A stretch of DNA of 12,708 nucleotides from Terramyces sp. JEL0728 (taxonomy: Eukaryota > Chytridiomycota > Chytridiomycetes > Rhizophydiales > Terramycetaceae), in NCBI GenBank assembly GCA_027603945.1, contig JADIIU010000218.1, positions 1-12,708 of the forward strand. The letters are read 5' to 3'. Under the pieces are notes generated by a model. The model had not been told where the DNA came from. It saw nothing but the letters and a program-made list of their open reading frames with translations, and made no database searches. Both the position numbers and the translations under genes were made by a program. Positions 1 through 10,038 of the stretch are shown here, piece after piece (the first letter of the stretch is position 1; each line of letters opens with the position of its first letter).

Positions 1-1098
1 ATGGTTATCCTGCCCTTTGGTGAGTTGGCCATAGACGATCATTGCGATACCCAAGGCGACAACGGCCCAATAGACTGGGAATACCCATGCAGCCAAGTTG
101 TAGTTTTCGCCATAGAATTTAATCCCAAGGTAAACATTGACCAAGCCAAGCAAAAACAATCCCCTTCCGACCCACCAATGAGCTTTATCCCACCACGGAA
201 TAGCTGGTCTGCTGGGTTCAAACTTGGCGTTGCTAATGTACCCCAAAATTATTTGAATAATCACCGCAATAACAACCACCAACCCCAGTTTTTCGTGTGC
301 GTTGCCTACAGACTCGTCAGTTCCAAACCGATCAGCAGAATACAGAAATATCAAGACGAATGACACCAAAGTCGCTGCTCCTGTCAATACAGCCATGAAA
401 AAGACATGGAGGATGTACCAAGCATGTCCGAGAGACGACTTCAAGTATCTGGCAATGTAAATACCAATGAAAGGAGATAGTGTCCAAGCAATAAACATCA
501 GCACGCCATGGGTAATTATAATACTTTGGAATGGGAACGAAGATGATGCGGTTAGAATTGGTTTGGAACCAACTGATCCTCCGCTATTCGTTTCCACTGG
601 AACGTTTGAGGACGAGAAATCTGGCTGGAATACACTGTTGATGTCGTGCTGCACCAAACTAATGTCCTTTGAATCGTTCAAATTTCCTGACGGAGCACTA
701 CCTGATCCGGCATAGATAAACCCGGCATTTGGAGTAACCGATTGGCCATTTGCAGAAAGAGTAGTTGGACGACAGAAAGAAAAGGACAGTTGCGACCACG
801 TAGGTTTGGGATCCATCAAGGCAACTACCTGGTGGTTTTGAACAGAGTTTAATGCTGGTTGCGAGTGTCCTGTTCCAATAAAGTTTCCAACAGTAACACC
901 GCCAGTCGAGTTGGTCCAGCCAATGTACATATCAGCGCCTTTCATTCTGGTGCTTCCAACACCAATAGCATTCCATCCATTAAAGGAACTATGGATCGTG
1001 AAACAGGTATTCGTTCCCTGCGTTTGAGCAACCACGCAAAAAGAGTTTTGTTCGGGGCAAACTTGGCCTGCTTGCACAATTGAAGATATTAAAGCAAA
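1..1098. repeat. left arm of a 1.1-kb inverted repeat
   Basis: This segment is the reverse complement of 11611-12708. I compared the arms along their length and found one difference, G at 1007 against G at 11702, where a perfect inverted match would need C at 11702. The match stops abruptly inward of 1098, and both arms end at the window edge at the same base. It carries nearly all of a DOMON-b561 coding region. No transposase, target-site duplication or short terminal repeat is visible, so a gene-scale inverted duplication is more likely than a transposon end. Confidence 0.95.
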
Positions 1099-1110
1099 GA
1101 GTAAATTCAT
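1..1110 (-). CDS. DOMON-cytochrome b561 transmembrane protein (partial at 3' end)
   Basis: The reverse strand is open for 370 codons from ATG at 1110 to the window edge, with no stop and no intron needed. Residues 1-15 look like a signal peptide (MNLLFALISSIVQAG). Residues about 18-165 form a DOMON domain: GWNAIGVG at 45-52 followed by RMKGADMYIGW, with M56 and H155 as candidate heme b ligands. Residues about 195-365 form a cytochrome b561 domain with several membrane helices and the four expected heme histidines: H201 (THGVLM), H235 (LHVFFM), H272 (AHEKLG) and H311 (AHWWVGRG). In this family electrons pass from cytosolic ascorbate or similar donors across the membrane to an external acceptor such as Fe3+; the direction and substrate here are inference. 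T35 is the only residue that differs from the right-end copy within the repeat. The C-terminus lies outside the window. An 18-nt intron-like stretch starting GTAATA lies just upstream (about 1144-1127), so a 5' extension is possible. Confidence 0.85.
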   Translation of the reverse strand, partial: MNLLFALISSIVQAGQVCPEQNSFCVVAQTQGTNTCFTIHSSFNGWNAIGVGSTRMKGADMYIGWTNSTGGVTVGNFIGTGHSQPALNSVQNHQVVALMDPKPTWSQLSFSFCRPTTLSANGQSVTPNAGFIYAGSGSAPSGNLNDSKDISLVQHDINSVFQPDFSSSNVPVETNSGGSVGSKPILTASSSFPFQSIIITHGVLMFIAWTLSPFIGIYIARYLKSSLGHAWYILHVFFMAVLTGAATLVSFVLIFLYSADRFGTDESVGNAHEKLGLVVVIAVIIQIILGYISNAKFEPSRPAIPWWDKAHWWVGRGLFLLGLVNVYLGIKFYGENYNLAAWVFPVYWAVVALGIAMIVYGQLTKGQDNH

Positions 1111-1443
1111 TATTATTGATCCCAAATCTTGCTTAGATATATTACAGCCGTGGCGCGGAAAATTAGTACTCAATGCAGTCTTTGGCAATCGAAACTCAAA
1201 GGGAATTTTGCAGGGAGCTCTTCGGTAGCCAGCGCTTCTAATTCTTCTTTCGCAGTTTCACGTAAATTAAACAGAAGATTTACTACTGCTAAATCTGAAA
1301 TTGTATTTGGAGAATAATTAATTTTCCGCAACAATTATTGTGGCATTGCTACTCAATGTCTTGAGTGCTGCCAAAGAAAAGCCAATGCTTTATGTGAGTG
1401 TATTCGGAATAAGCAAAGTGGCATAGATGATTCAATCTGCTCT
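1111..1443. other. intergenic region with ambiguous small open frames
   Basis: This lies between the GH35 stop and the left b561 start. Stops are sparse in several frames, so none can be chosen by openness alone. The best protein-like reading is on the minus strand, 1334-1170: 54 codons without a methionine start, including NTISDLAVVNLLFNLRETAK and an acidic helix-like stretch, ending at TGA 1172-1170. It would need an upstream exon, and no 19-22-nt intron supplies one. A plus-strand open frame at 1129-1317 is serine- and arginine-rich and looks like its shadow. The region must also hold the promoter of the left b561 gene. Confidence 0.3.
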
Positions 1444-1448
1444 TTATT
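1443..1448 (-). terminator. polyadenylation signal overlapping the GH35 stop codon
   Basis: AATAAA on the minus strand at 1448-1443 contains the GH35 stop codon TAA (1446-1444). The motif is exact. Its use as the polyadenylation signal is inferred from the same arrangement at other genes in this window. Confidence 0.5.
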
Positions 1449-4400
1449 GAACTTTCAAGGTTTGGGAATACAAAACAAAGGGTTTGCCAGTCTCTATGAG
1501 GTTACCACTAGTAACAGCATTGTCCTGATCTTCAATTTTCCAAAGATTAAAAGACAGCTCCAAGTTTCCACTTTGGTGTTGGTGTTCTATTGAATATGTC
1601 ATGACTCTTATTGTGTTGGTTTCGTTGTACATGTCGCATGGGATGTAGAAGCTTTCCTGTGGCCCTATGGAGCCATAGTATCTTGCAATGAATATTCCAT
1701 TGATAAAAATGTACGCCATATTTGTACCGCGGACGATTAGACGCAACGGGGCAATGATATCTTTCTTTGTTGATGCAGTAAATTTTCCTTCAAACCAAGT
1801 TGGGACGAGTATATTGCTTGGCAATATATTTTTTAACGGCTTCTCCAGATTAGTCCAAGTGTCTTCATCGTCCAATGGCAAACCCGACAAATTGAATGGA
1901 TTTTTAGTTCCTCGAACATCTATTCCAGCAATAAACCATTTGATATCTTTTACCGATTTGATTTTTGCATCAAGAATGCCTCTTGGAGTTCTGATATCGT
2001 TTGATGGCCCAGGCTGTCTTCCCATGCCCAAGGATTCAACTATGCATATAATTTCATTCTTTCCTCGCACCAAATCATTTGGGTGTAAATCATACGATTC
2101 CCACCCGTAAAATCTGCCAAAATCCGGCCCACTCTTTCCACCTGGTCTAAACAAACTCAAAGAGTAAGTTAAATGGCCGCCGAATAGTTTGTTGTTGAGG
2201 TAAAGCGCACATTGATGACGCATATTAATATCGAAAGTTAGCGGCGCACTTGGGATAGACGAGAGGTTAAATTCGAGTTTGTATAAAACATGCCCACTTG
2301 TAAAGCAGTAATCGATGGCATTCTTTAAGGGATATGTTTTTCCTTTGACCAATTCCAACTTTAGCCATGGGATTTTGGTAAAATCAAGCGTCCTTTTCTT
2401 GGTAAATTCTAGGTCTGGTAAATGGTGGGCCAGCTCAATATCCTCTTGTTTAATTGGGTTCAGTGGATGTTCTACAACATACTCAGTCCCGAATTTCTCT
2501 GTCGGAACAAAGTTTTTGAATTCATCTATTCCAGATATACCATAAACAGACTTGTCATTTTCAATCGCATCGACTTCCAGTATTCTATCCTTTATAATAA
2601 ATTCAAACTGGTGACAGCCCCAAAATACTGCTGCAACTGTAGTGTCGAAAGTGCCCCAATAAGGCTCGGTAAATACAGGATAAAGAGTTTCAAGATTATA
2701 TCCAGTTAACGCGACAATAACTAACGATCCACCTTTTTCATCAGTAATCTTACAGCTTCCGCTAGACTTCTTTAATGAAATAACGGTAGCGTCTAATTCA
2801 ACTAATGCTACTGGTTCTAGATTTCCTTCACACGCCACTTTTCCATAGAATGCTAATTGTCCATTAATTTCATCATCGCATTGCACCACCCAGATTTCCT
2901 GTCCGGCTTTAGTAAATATCCGCGTGTAGATAGGGATAGTCGATAGTATCAAATGTAGCCCGCTTTTGGTTTTATAATCTGCAATTCCAATGAAGGACTG
3001 TTTGAAAGGCAGTTTGGATTTCAATTGAAGGGGTTCGCGGTTATTTCTATTTACAGTGATTGTAGACGCCGATGGCTTCTTCATATTGAGATTTCTAAAG
3101 AAAATGAAGTAGATTTTGTGCAAGCCAATCGTTCTTCTTTGTTTGGCAATGTAATCGTCAACGGAAGACGTAATAGTAAATGGTGCACGGATGGAAATGT
3201 CTTGACATTCAGTCCTTGAAAATTCAGCGGCAAAAGATCGAACAAACGAAATAACCAATCTCACATGGCGTCCTTGACTTAGATGAATGTTACCTTTGGA
3301 GCAATACAGCCCGTATTCTCTTATACAAGCCGAGTAGTCATAAGAAGTGTAAACATCTGGATCACCTACTGTCCCCCAATTGGTACCGCCATAAAACATG
3401 TACAAGTTAAAGGCAGTAACACCTTGAGACAGGACAGTATCAAGGATTAAACGAGTGTATTTTTTCCCGTAGTAGTTGTAAGTAGTGTCATATCCACTCT
3501 TTACAGTATGGTGATTGAACCATCCACCTTGCAGTTCTGGGATAAGGAGTGGCGATTGCGCAGCTGCACCTCCATAGCCACGGACGGTTTTTTCAATGTT
3601 ATCCAAGGATGCTTTGAATTCCTTTATATCCCATTCTTCCCACTTTGAATTCTCTGGCGGGATTCCCAGCAATGCTGCCTTGGGAGAGGACACTGGTGCA
3701 AAAATACTGTACTTGTCAAATCCATACTATACTTAGTCTCTAATTACCAAATCGATTCCAAAATGATCCTTTCCAAAGATCTTTTTTCCTTCTGGATAAG
3801 CAATAAAGGATCCTGCTTCCCACGCATCGTTGGTAAACAGTGGCACTGTGATCCCCAAATCCCTGGCACACTTTGCAAGTACACGCATATCATCAGATAA
3901 TCCTAGTGGGATTATACCAAAAATCAATTCAAAAGTCTCGTTTTCGATTTGCACAGCCAACACGCAACCCTTTGGCTTTGAGGTAACCTGGTGTCTTTGA
4001 ATAATAGGTAGGATGTTCCTGAACCATTCCTGGCAGTAATTGGAGTATTCTTGATCGTATAATCTGAAAAACGAAACAAGCGAATGTCTGATTCTAACAT
4101 GTCGTTTGGCGATTAACCATGATGGATGGCCTGTAATTAGTTGTAAATACCTCCTCCTTGCGTTTCTGCGCAAATATAAGGACCTGGAGCGCAGAGCACG
4201 AATAATTCCAATTCCTCGCAAAGTTGGAATAGATACTCTACATCCCTATCGTCTTCAAAAATATACTCTCCTTCAGCTAGATATTATTTCGATATTACCA
4301 GGAGAATGGAATCCCCAATGGAAATAGACACGAATACAATTCAAACCCGCTGTTTTGTACTGCAATAAAATCGTTCTCCACCTGTTCTTATCAGGCAGCC

Positions 4401-4623
4401 TCCAATAATGAAATTCTCCTGATATAACCCAGAGGGGTTTGCCGTGCAAGTAAAAGCAGTGTTGATCCCAATTTAATATGTGCCCAAATGCTTCATGATC
4501 GAAAGCTACTGATGCAGTTGTAATATCGCTTAATTCCCCCAAATTCCGCTTCCGTAAATAAACATAGGTCAACACCAAGGTTAATGGGATTATCAGGACT
4601 GTCAAAAATAACTCCCACAGCAT
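1444..4623 (-). CDS. GH35 beta-galactosidase, membrane-anchored, five exons
   Basis: Exons are 4623-4299, 4276-4151, 4130-3748, 3726-3294 and 3272-1444; the introns are 22, 20, 21 and 21 nt. The spliced frame is exactly 1032 codons (1031 aa). Residues about 3-22 form one hydrophobic segment followed by LRKR, suggesting a type II membrane anchor or an uncleaved signal. The GH35 TIM barrel follows: FYLHGKPLWVISGEFHYWR at about 57-75, CAPGPYICAE at about 137-146, VQIENE with acid/base E215, VPLFTNDAWE, and the candidate nucleophile E342 in IPELQGGW. The C-terminal half (about 430-1031) is beta-rich, as in the large fungal beta-galactosidases with jelly-roll domains. The enzyme should remove terminal beta-galactosyl residues from external or secretory-pathway glycans. 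Intron 3273-3293 is in frame and stopless, so an unspliced model would carry seven spurious residues (NIHLSQG). The family and catalytic residues are clear; the substrate is not. Confidence 0.92.
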
Positions 4624-4799
4624 TAGAGATTACAAAAACTAGACTTTTTCTCACAATGAAAATTTTCTGTTTACTGGGACACGCGATGAGCATTATCCCC
4701 ATGGCAACAGCATAGTCGCTCCGATGATGTGATTGTGATTGGGGAGCAAAGTCTAATACAGATGTGCGGAAAAACACGTATAATTATATGGCCACGGGC

Positions 4800-4805
4800 T
4801 TTATT
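4800..4805 (-). terminator. polyadenylation signal directly after the middle b561 stop
   Basis: AATAAA on the minus strand directly follows the TAG stop (4808-4806). The remaining spacer of about 176 bp to the GH35 start (4623) therefore holds this gene's 3' end and the GH35 promoter. Confidence 0.5.
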
Positions 4806-5430
4806 CTATTGTTCTTTGGCAGGATCTACCGCGCCATGAGTAGCTTTTCCATTAGTAATTTCGCCATAGAGGAGAGTCCCAAAGCCGATCACGAGTGCAG
4901 ACCAGTACATGAACCACAGCAAAGGCAAGGAGTCGTAGTCCTCCTCATAAAATTGAATTCCGAAATACACATTGACTATTCCAAGAAGGAACATGCCTCT
5001 GCCAAACCACCAGTGTAGCTTGTCCCACCAGGGAACAGCAGTTCTATCGGCATCAAACTTGAAATTGCTAAAGAACCCGAGGATGATTTGTAGCACCATC
5101 AAAATGACAAGCGATAGCCCAATTCTAGTGTGTGCAGCGTGCAAGAAAGTATCATCAGGGAAGTGCGGAGGCGGGAAAAACAGGATGATTAAAATGAATC
5201 CAGCAAGAGTCAATACTCCTGTCAAAACACCCATCACGGCAGCGTGTACTCTGTACCAATTATGGCCCCATTTGTCTTTCAAGAATCTTGCAGAATAGAT
5301 GCCAATGAATGGAGATACGCACCTTGCATCAGGTTAAATCTTACCAAGCAACGTACATCAGTAATCCATGAACTGTCACTACCATTTGGTATTGATCATC
5401 AGTAGAATTTATGACGGAAGTATTAGACAT
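4806..5430 (-). CDS. cytochrome b561-domain membrane protein, two exons
   Basis: Exons are 5430-5345 and 5322-4806, separated by a 22-nt intron (5344-5323, GTAAGA...CAAG). Splicing joins MYVAW to CVSPFIGIYSARFL, matching FIAW-TLSPFIGIYIARYL of the end copies, and gives 201 codons including the stop. Residues about 16-185 form the b561 domain with candidate heme histidines H21, H55, H93 and H132 and the signature PWWDKLHWWFGRG. It is a diverged paralogue of the DOMON-b561 genes at both window ends. From the chosen start it lacks a DOMON domain. The start at 5430 is supported by a TATA-like palindrome 27-38 nt upstream. However, the frame stays open above it (SLGWDYMWF...TTAHHCNKM), with a histidine placed like the DOMON ligand H155 of the end copies. 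A longer protein is therefore possible. The electron-transfer role follows from the family. Confidence 0.85.
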
Positions 5431-6097
5431 TTTATTGCAATGGTGAGCTGTCGTAGTATTTATAAATAAGGACGTGTGCTCGAACCACATGTAGTCCCAA
5501 CCAAGACTGGGCACTTCATTGACCAGCCAGGATTCATGTGAAAGAACAAGCTAAAGGAGGTGGAATCCTGATTAGTTCCGATAACTCGAAATTCGAAATT
5601 TAAATCGATTGAGGAATTCACCATTTATCAAGCAATTGTAAAGTCATTTTCAGGTTCCGATTTTTCTCGAAAAGGAAGCTGCATGGTGAACGAGAAGCTG
5701 GAAATTTCAAAGCGCAATGCCTGGCAATATCAATTCGTAGATCCATTTCAACTCTATTATTTGAATACGAATCCTGATCTTGTCCTGTGTTTTCCTCAGT
5801 CATGTCCAAATGCCAAGACCCATGAAATATCCCAGACGATAACGAAAAATTCTACAACTGGATTTGCAGCAATAAATTGGGAAAATGTGGTAAAATTTCG
5901 AACTATCCTTCTGGGTTAGAACTGGTGCCGATATATTCTCCTCTTGCTGCTACTGAAAGTTAGACTCCCGTTGAATAAAAGTTGGGAAATTGAGGGCCCA
6001 ATCAAAACTGCGACAACAGACAATTTCACATTCGACCCAGATAATCGATCACATTCAGAGTCTGCTATTTGAATTGAACTTGCAAATAACGATTATA
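5431..6097 (-). other. unresolved region, possible decayed or unmodelled DOMON exons
   Basis: This 667-bp stretch lies upstream of the middle b561 gene and is about the size of the DOMON part of its paralogues. On the minus strand, 5861-5803 reads SSCRIFRYRLGYFMGLGIWT, which resembles the DOMON core NTCFTIHSSFNGWNAIGVGS of the left copy. Further on, 5624-5520 reads MVNSSIDLNFEFRVIGTNQD and continues openly. These islands are in different frames, and no 19-22-nt GT-AG introns connect them. It could be a degraded domain, exons with unusual splice sites, or chance. A 79-codon plus-strand frame at 5683-5919 shows no recognisable domain. I see no RNA gene here. Confidence 0.3.
5457..5468 (-). promoter_or_regulatory. 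TATA-like palindrome upstream of the middle b561 gene
   Basis: TATTTATAAATA is a perfect 12-bp palindrome ending 27 nt before the ATG at 5430. Position and sequence suit a TATA box and favour a short transcript starting below it. In an AT-rich intergenic stretch such motifs also occur by chance. Confidence 0.35.
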
Positions 6098-6813
6098 TTA
6101 CATTGCCTGGTATCCAGGATTAGACTTTTCACCATTCGCAATCAAATACTTGACAATTTGCTCATGTCCGTTAGCTCTGGCCATTTGCAGTCCCCTCGGA
6201 GATCTTTCTTTCATTCGCTCATCATTCAGCAATCTTTCTACCATTCGCATGCGTCCATTGCTACACGCACCAACAAAACTGGCTTTGGGGTCAACTTGTT
6301 TATACGACAGCAGTAGATCAACCATCTCCAAATGGCCATTACAAGCAGCATAATAAATTGCATAATTTTCTTGGATGCTTGGATCTATTCGCCCATCTTT
6401 TAACAATAATTTAACCATTTCCAAGTGCCCATTTTCCGCAGCAACTCTGAATGCCAATTCATCTTCTACGGATGGATCTGCACCACATTCATTGACCAGA
6501 AATAAAGCAAATCCTAGATAAAAGTCGTCTGCTAATCAGCTTTGGAGCAAATCCTGCAAATCGCATTTCTCCATTTAACTTGCTTTGCCAAGCGTTTAAA
6601 ATTAACAAGATCTCTCCCAATCAATGAAGATATGTGGTCAATGGTCGCCGTTTCCAAGCACAGCAGTTGATCCGCTCCTGGATGGTAATATCTGTAAATA
6701 ACAGTCTGGGGATGAATAGGAATTATTTTGCAGGTAAATTGAAAATTCTGAAACTCGTCTTCAGTCAGATATTTCTCTATTCTATAGACTAAATCCAGGG
6801 GTAACTCTGTCAT
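6098..6813 (-). CDS. ankyrin-repeat protein with F-box-like N-terminus (one atypical intron or a frameshift)
   Basis: The first exon from ATG 6813 begins [20 protein letters not shown], an F-box-like LPxDLVxxIxxYL pattern. After about 88 codons the frame meets a stop, and ankyrin repeats continue in another frame down to TAA at 6100-6098. Removing 6548-6529 (20 nt, GC...AG, containing CTGAT near its 3' end) joins exons 6813-6549 and 6528-6098 into exactly 232 codons (231 aa). At least three ankyrin repeats follow, including [20 protein letters not shown] and [15 protein letters not shown]-box proteins bring substrates to SCF ubiquitin ligases, and ankyrin repeats would bind the partner; that role is inferred. 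The junction may instead be a disabling frameshift, making this a pseudogene. The start lies 28 bp from the divergent POC1 start. No AATAAA follows the stop. Confidence 0.65.
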
Positions 6814-6841
6814 TCACGATTTTCACTTTGCAATTTTCGAG
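6814..6841. promoter_or_regulatory. 28-bp shared spacer between divergent start codons
   Basis: Only 28 bp separate the ATG of the ankyrin gene (minus) from the ATG of POC1 (plus). It contains TTTTCACTTTG (6820-6830), which recurs just before the PP2C start at 10027-10037. Either the 5' untranslated regions are nearly absent or the two transcripts overlap. Confidence 0.4.
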
Positions 6842-8494
6842 ATGGTAAAACAAACAATAACAAAGGCTTATCTGCGGTCGCAAGATCCAACGCTAGAGCG
6901 TTCATTTCGTGGACATAAGGATGCTATCACTGGATTATGTTTCAAACCGTCAATGTCGCAACTTGCTTCTTCGTCACTAGATAATTCTGTTATGATTTGG
7001 AATTTTAAACCGCAACTTCGTGCCTTTCGATTTGTAGGACACAAAGTATTTTGTGTTAATATAGGGACCAGTGACAGGGCTGGATTTTGCAAATACTGGA
7101 AAAGTTCTCGCTTCGTCGTCTAGAGATTGCACAGTTCGCTTGTGGACACCCAACGTGTGAGTAGATATTGACCATAGAAAGGGAGACGTGGTAGTATTCA
7201 AAGCGCATACATCTACGGTACGAAACGTTCAATTTTCAAGCGATTCTGAACAGCTCTTGACTTGTTCGGATGACAAGACCTTGAAATTGTGGTCAACACA
7301 CCGAACGAAATTCCAATATTCTTTAACTGGCCATTTGAACTGGGTCCGTAGTGCAACATTTTCTCCTGACAATAGAATAGTTTTATCTGGATCTGACGAC
7401 AAAACAATCAAATTGTGGGATTTGAATTCGAAAAGCTGTATCAAAACATACTGGGACCATACAGGGTAGCTATTTTTTCATTTAGTGTTGTAACTAGTGT
7501 GGCCTTCCATCCTTCTGGGACTATTGTTGCAACAGCGTCTATGGATCGATCAATCAAGCTCTTTGATACTAGAACGCACAAGCTGATTCAACACTACGGA
7601 GATGCACACGGTAGCAATAGCAGTAGTTTGGATAGCTCTATCAGCGTTGGCGGTGTCAACAGTGTTTGCTTTGGAGGGGATAATGGCGAATGGCTTATTA
7701 GTACCGGTATGGATGGAGTAGTCAAAGTATGGGATGTCAAAGAAGGACATTTATTTTATACTTTGCATGGCCACAAGCATGGTCCTACGACTGCTGCTGT
7801 CTTTTCCCCTCAAAGCGACTTTTTTGCAACAGGGGGAAGCGATTCTCAGGTAATGGTTTGGAAGAGTAACTTTGACCAAATTGACCGAATCCACGTTGCC
7901 GACCAAGAAATGTATAAACCTATTCAAAATTCCAGCCCAAAGCATGAATCGATTAGAGGTAAATCCCCTCAGTCTCCTCAAAGAATTTTTGTGGATCAGG
8001 AGCCCATCCAAATTGGTGCTCCAATAATATCTGATGTGGTAATAGATTTTAATCCAGGGTTACATGGATGCAGCTCCTACTCCAGACACTGTACGAGGTG
8101 TCAAAGTTCCGCCAGCTGGATCAATGGCATACGCCAAGTCTCCATTGCAGGTGCAAACCGTTCCGGATCAAGTTGCCTCTGCTCTATCTCACATTAGTAG
8201 ACAGATGGATATTTTGACACAAACGATGAGTATATTAGAAGTACGCGCTGATTAATGTAGAATCGCTTGACATTAAACGAAGACCGACTAAACGAATTAA
8301 ATCAAAAGTTTGATCAGGCATTTGCCAAAGAAAAGAAAGAGAATTACACCCTTCAGCCAACCGCTGTAAGAGCAGAGCCGCGAAGTAACGTGGTTGAAAA
8401 TGTAAAAAGCACTAGTAGACCTGTAAGCGTACAAGAGGTGTCTCCGGATACGAAGGTATATGAGCAAAATGTTGAAGAGATATACGCCAGCTGA
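6842..8494 (+). CDS. POC1: POC1 centriolar WD40 protein, six exons
   Basis: Exons are 6842-7045, 7065-7156, 7178-7465, 7486-8038, 8058-8240 and 8261-8494; the introns are 19, 21, 20, 19 and 20 nt. The joined frame is exactly 518 codons (517 aa). Residues about 15-325 hold seven WD40 repeats, for example [39 protein letters not shown] and [10 protein letters not shown] low-complexity linker follows. The C-terminal coiled coil [20 protein letters not shown] is assembled across the last intron and matches the diagnostic POC1 tail. POC1 stabilises centriole and basal-body microtubule triplets, so the organism should build centrioles, most likely for a flagellum. AATAAA lies 18 nt after the stop. 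The start is the first ATG and gives the usual N-terminus before the first repeat. Confidence 0.95.
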
Positions 8495-8512
8495 TTTCCG
8501 CTTGGCTATTTT

Positions 8513-8518
8513 AATAAA
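8513..8518 (+). terminator. polyadenylation signal of POC1
   Basis: AATAAA begins 19 nt after the POC1 stop (8492-8494), in an AT-rich run. A short inverted repeat follows: AGCAAT at 8534-8539 and ATTGCT at 8548-8553. Confidence 0.5.
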
Positions 8519-8559
8519 TATTTAATTTTAAAGAGCAATGTTCAAATATTGCTGGTCAT

Positions 8560-8575
8560 TTTGACAGCTGTCAAA
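8560..8575. promoter_or_regulatory. perfect 16-bp palindrome, TALE-homeodomain-like site
   Basis: TTTGACAGCTGTCAAA is exactly self-complementary and lies in the 176-bp gap between POC1 and the CaMK gene, about 95 bp upstream of the latter's start. Its core TGACAGCTGTCA is the known paired-TGACA site bound by TALE homeodomain proteins (MEIS, PKNOX and TGIF types). Use as an operator here is inference. Confidence 0.4.
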
Positions 8576-8670
8576 TATAACCTATCCGCAGATTTTTCGT
8601 TTTAAATCCAGATGCTACCCTAATATTTAAGCCCTTCCAGATTTGTCGTATACTCAGCATTTAGAGAACA

Positions 8671-9852
<1,182 letters not shown>

Positions 9853-9856
9853 CTTA

Positions 9857-9862
9857 AATAAA
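9857..9862 (+). terminator. polyadenylation signal of the CaMK gene
   Basis: AATAAA begins 5 nt after the TAA stop at 9850-9852. The rest of the 186-bp gap to the phosphatase start shows no gene I can support. Confidence 0.5.
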
Positions 9863-10038
9863 TTCTTAGCCTAACACTGATTTATTGACCAAATATCGAA
9901 TGGTGCATTGCTCTGACTTGTATGGTGCGCCAACATGGGTACTTTCTCTTGGTTTGTGATGGCGATCATCTTGGCATCTTAGTATTTCACTATGGAAGAT
10001 ATCAATCCTATGATGACTGAATAAATTTTTCACTTTGA

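Noticed and set aside
1688..2110. Plus-strand open frame of 140 codons
   Set aside because: It is antisense to the well-supported GH35 coding region and has no domain.
4493..4777. Minus-strand open frame of 94 codons overlapping the GH35 start
   Set aside because: It is in another frame from the GH35 N-terminus, which carries the family motifs, and has no domain of its own.
5435..5521. 17-nt (GTCA...CCAG) or 26-nt (GTCC...ACAG) introns to extend the middle b561 gene upstream
   Set aside because: Both fit the phase, but neither has a GTA or GTG donor, both fall outside the 19-22-nt range, and the resulting protein shows no clear DOMON match.
5683..5919. Plus-strand open frame of 78 codons
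   Set aside because: No recognisable domain, opposite to flanking genes, and overlapping the DOMON-like islands on the other strand; too short to call.
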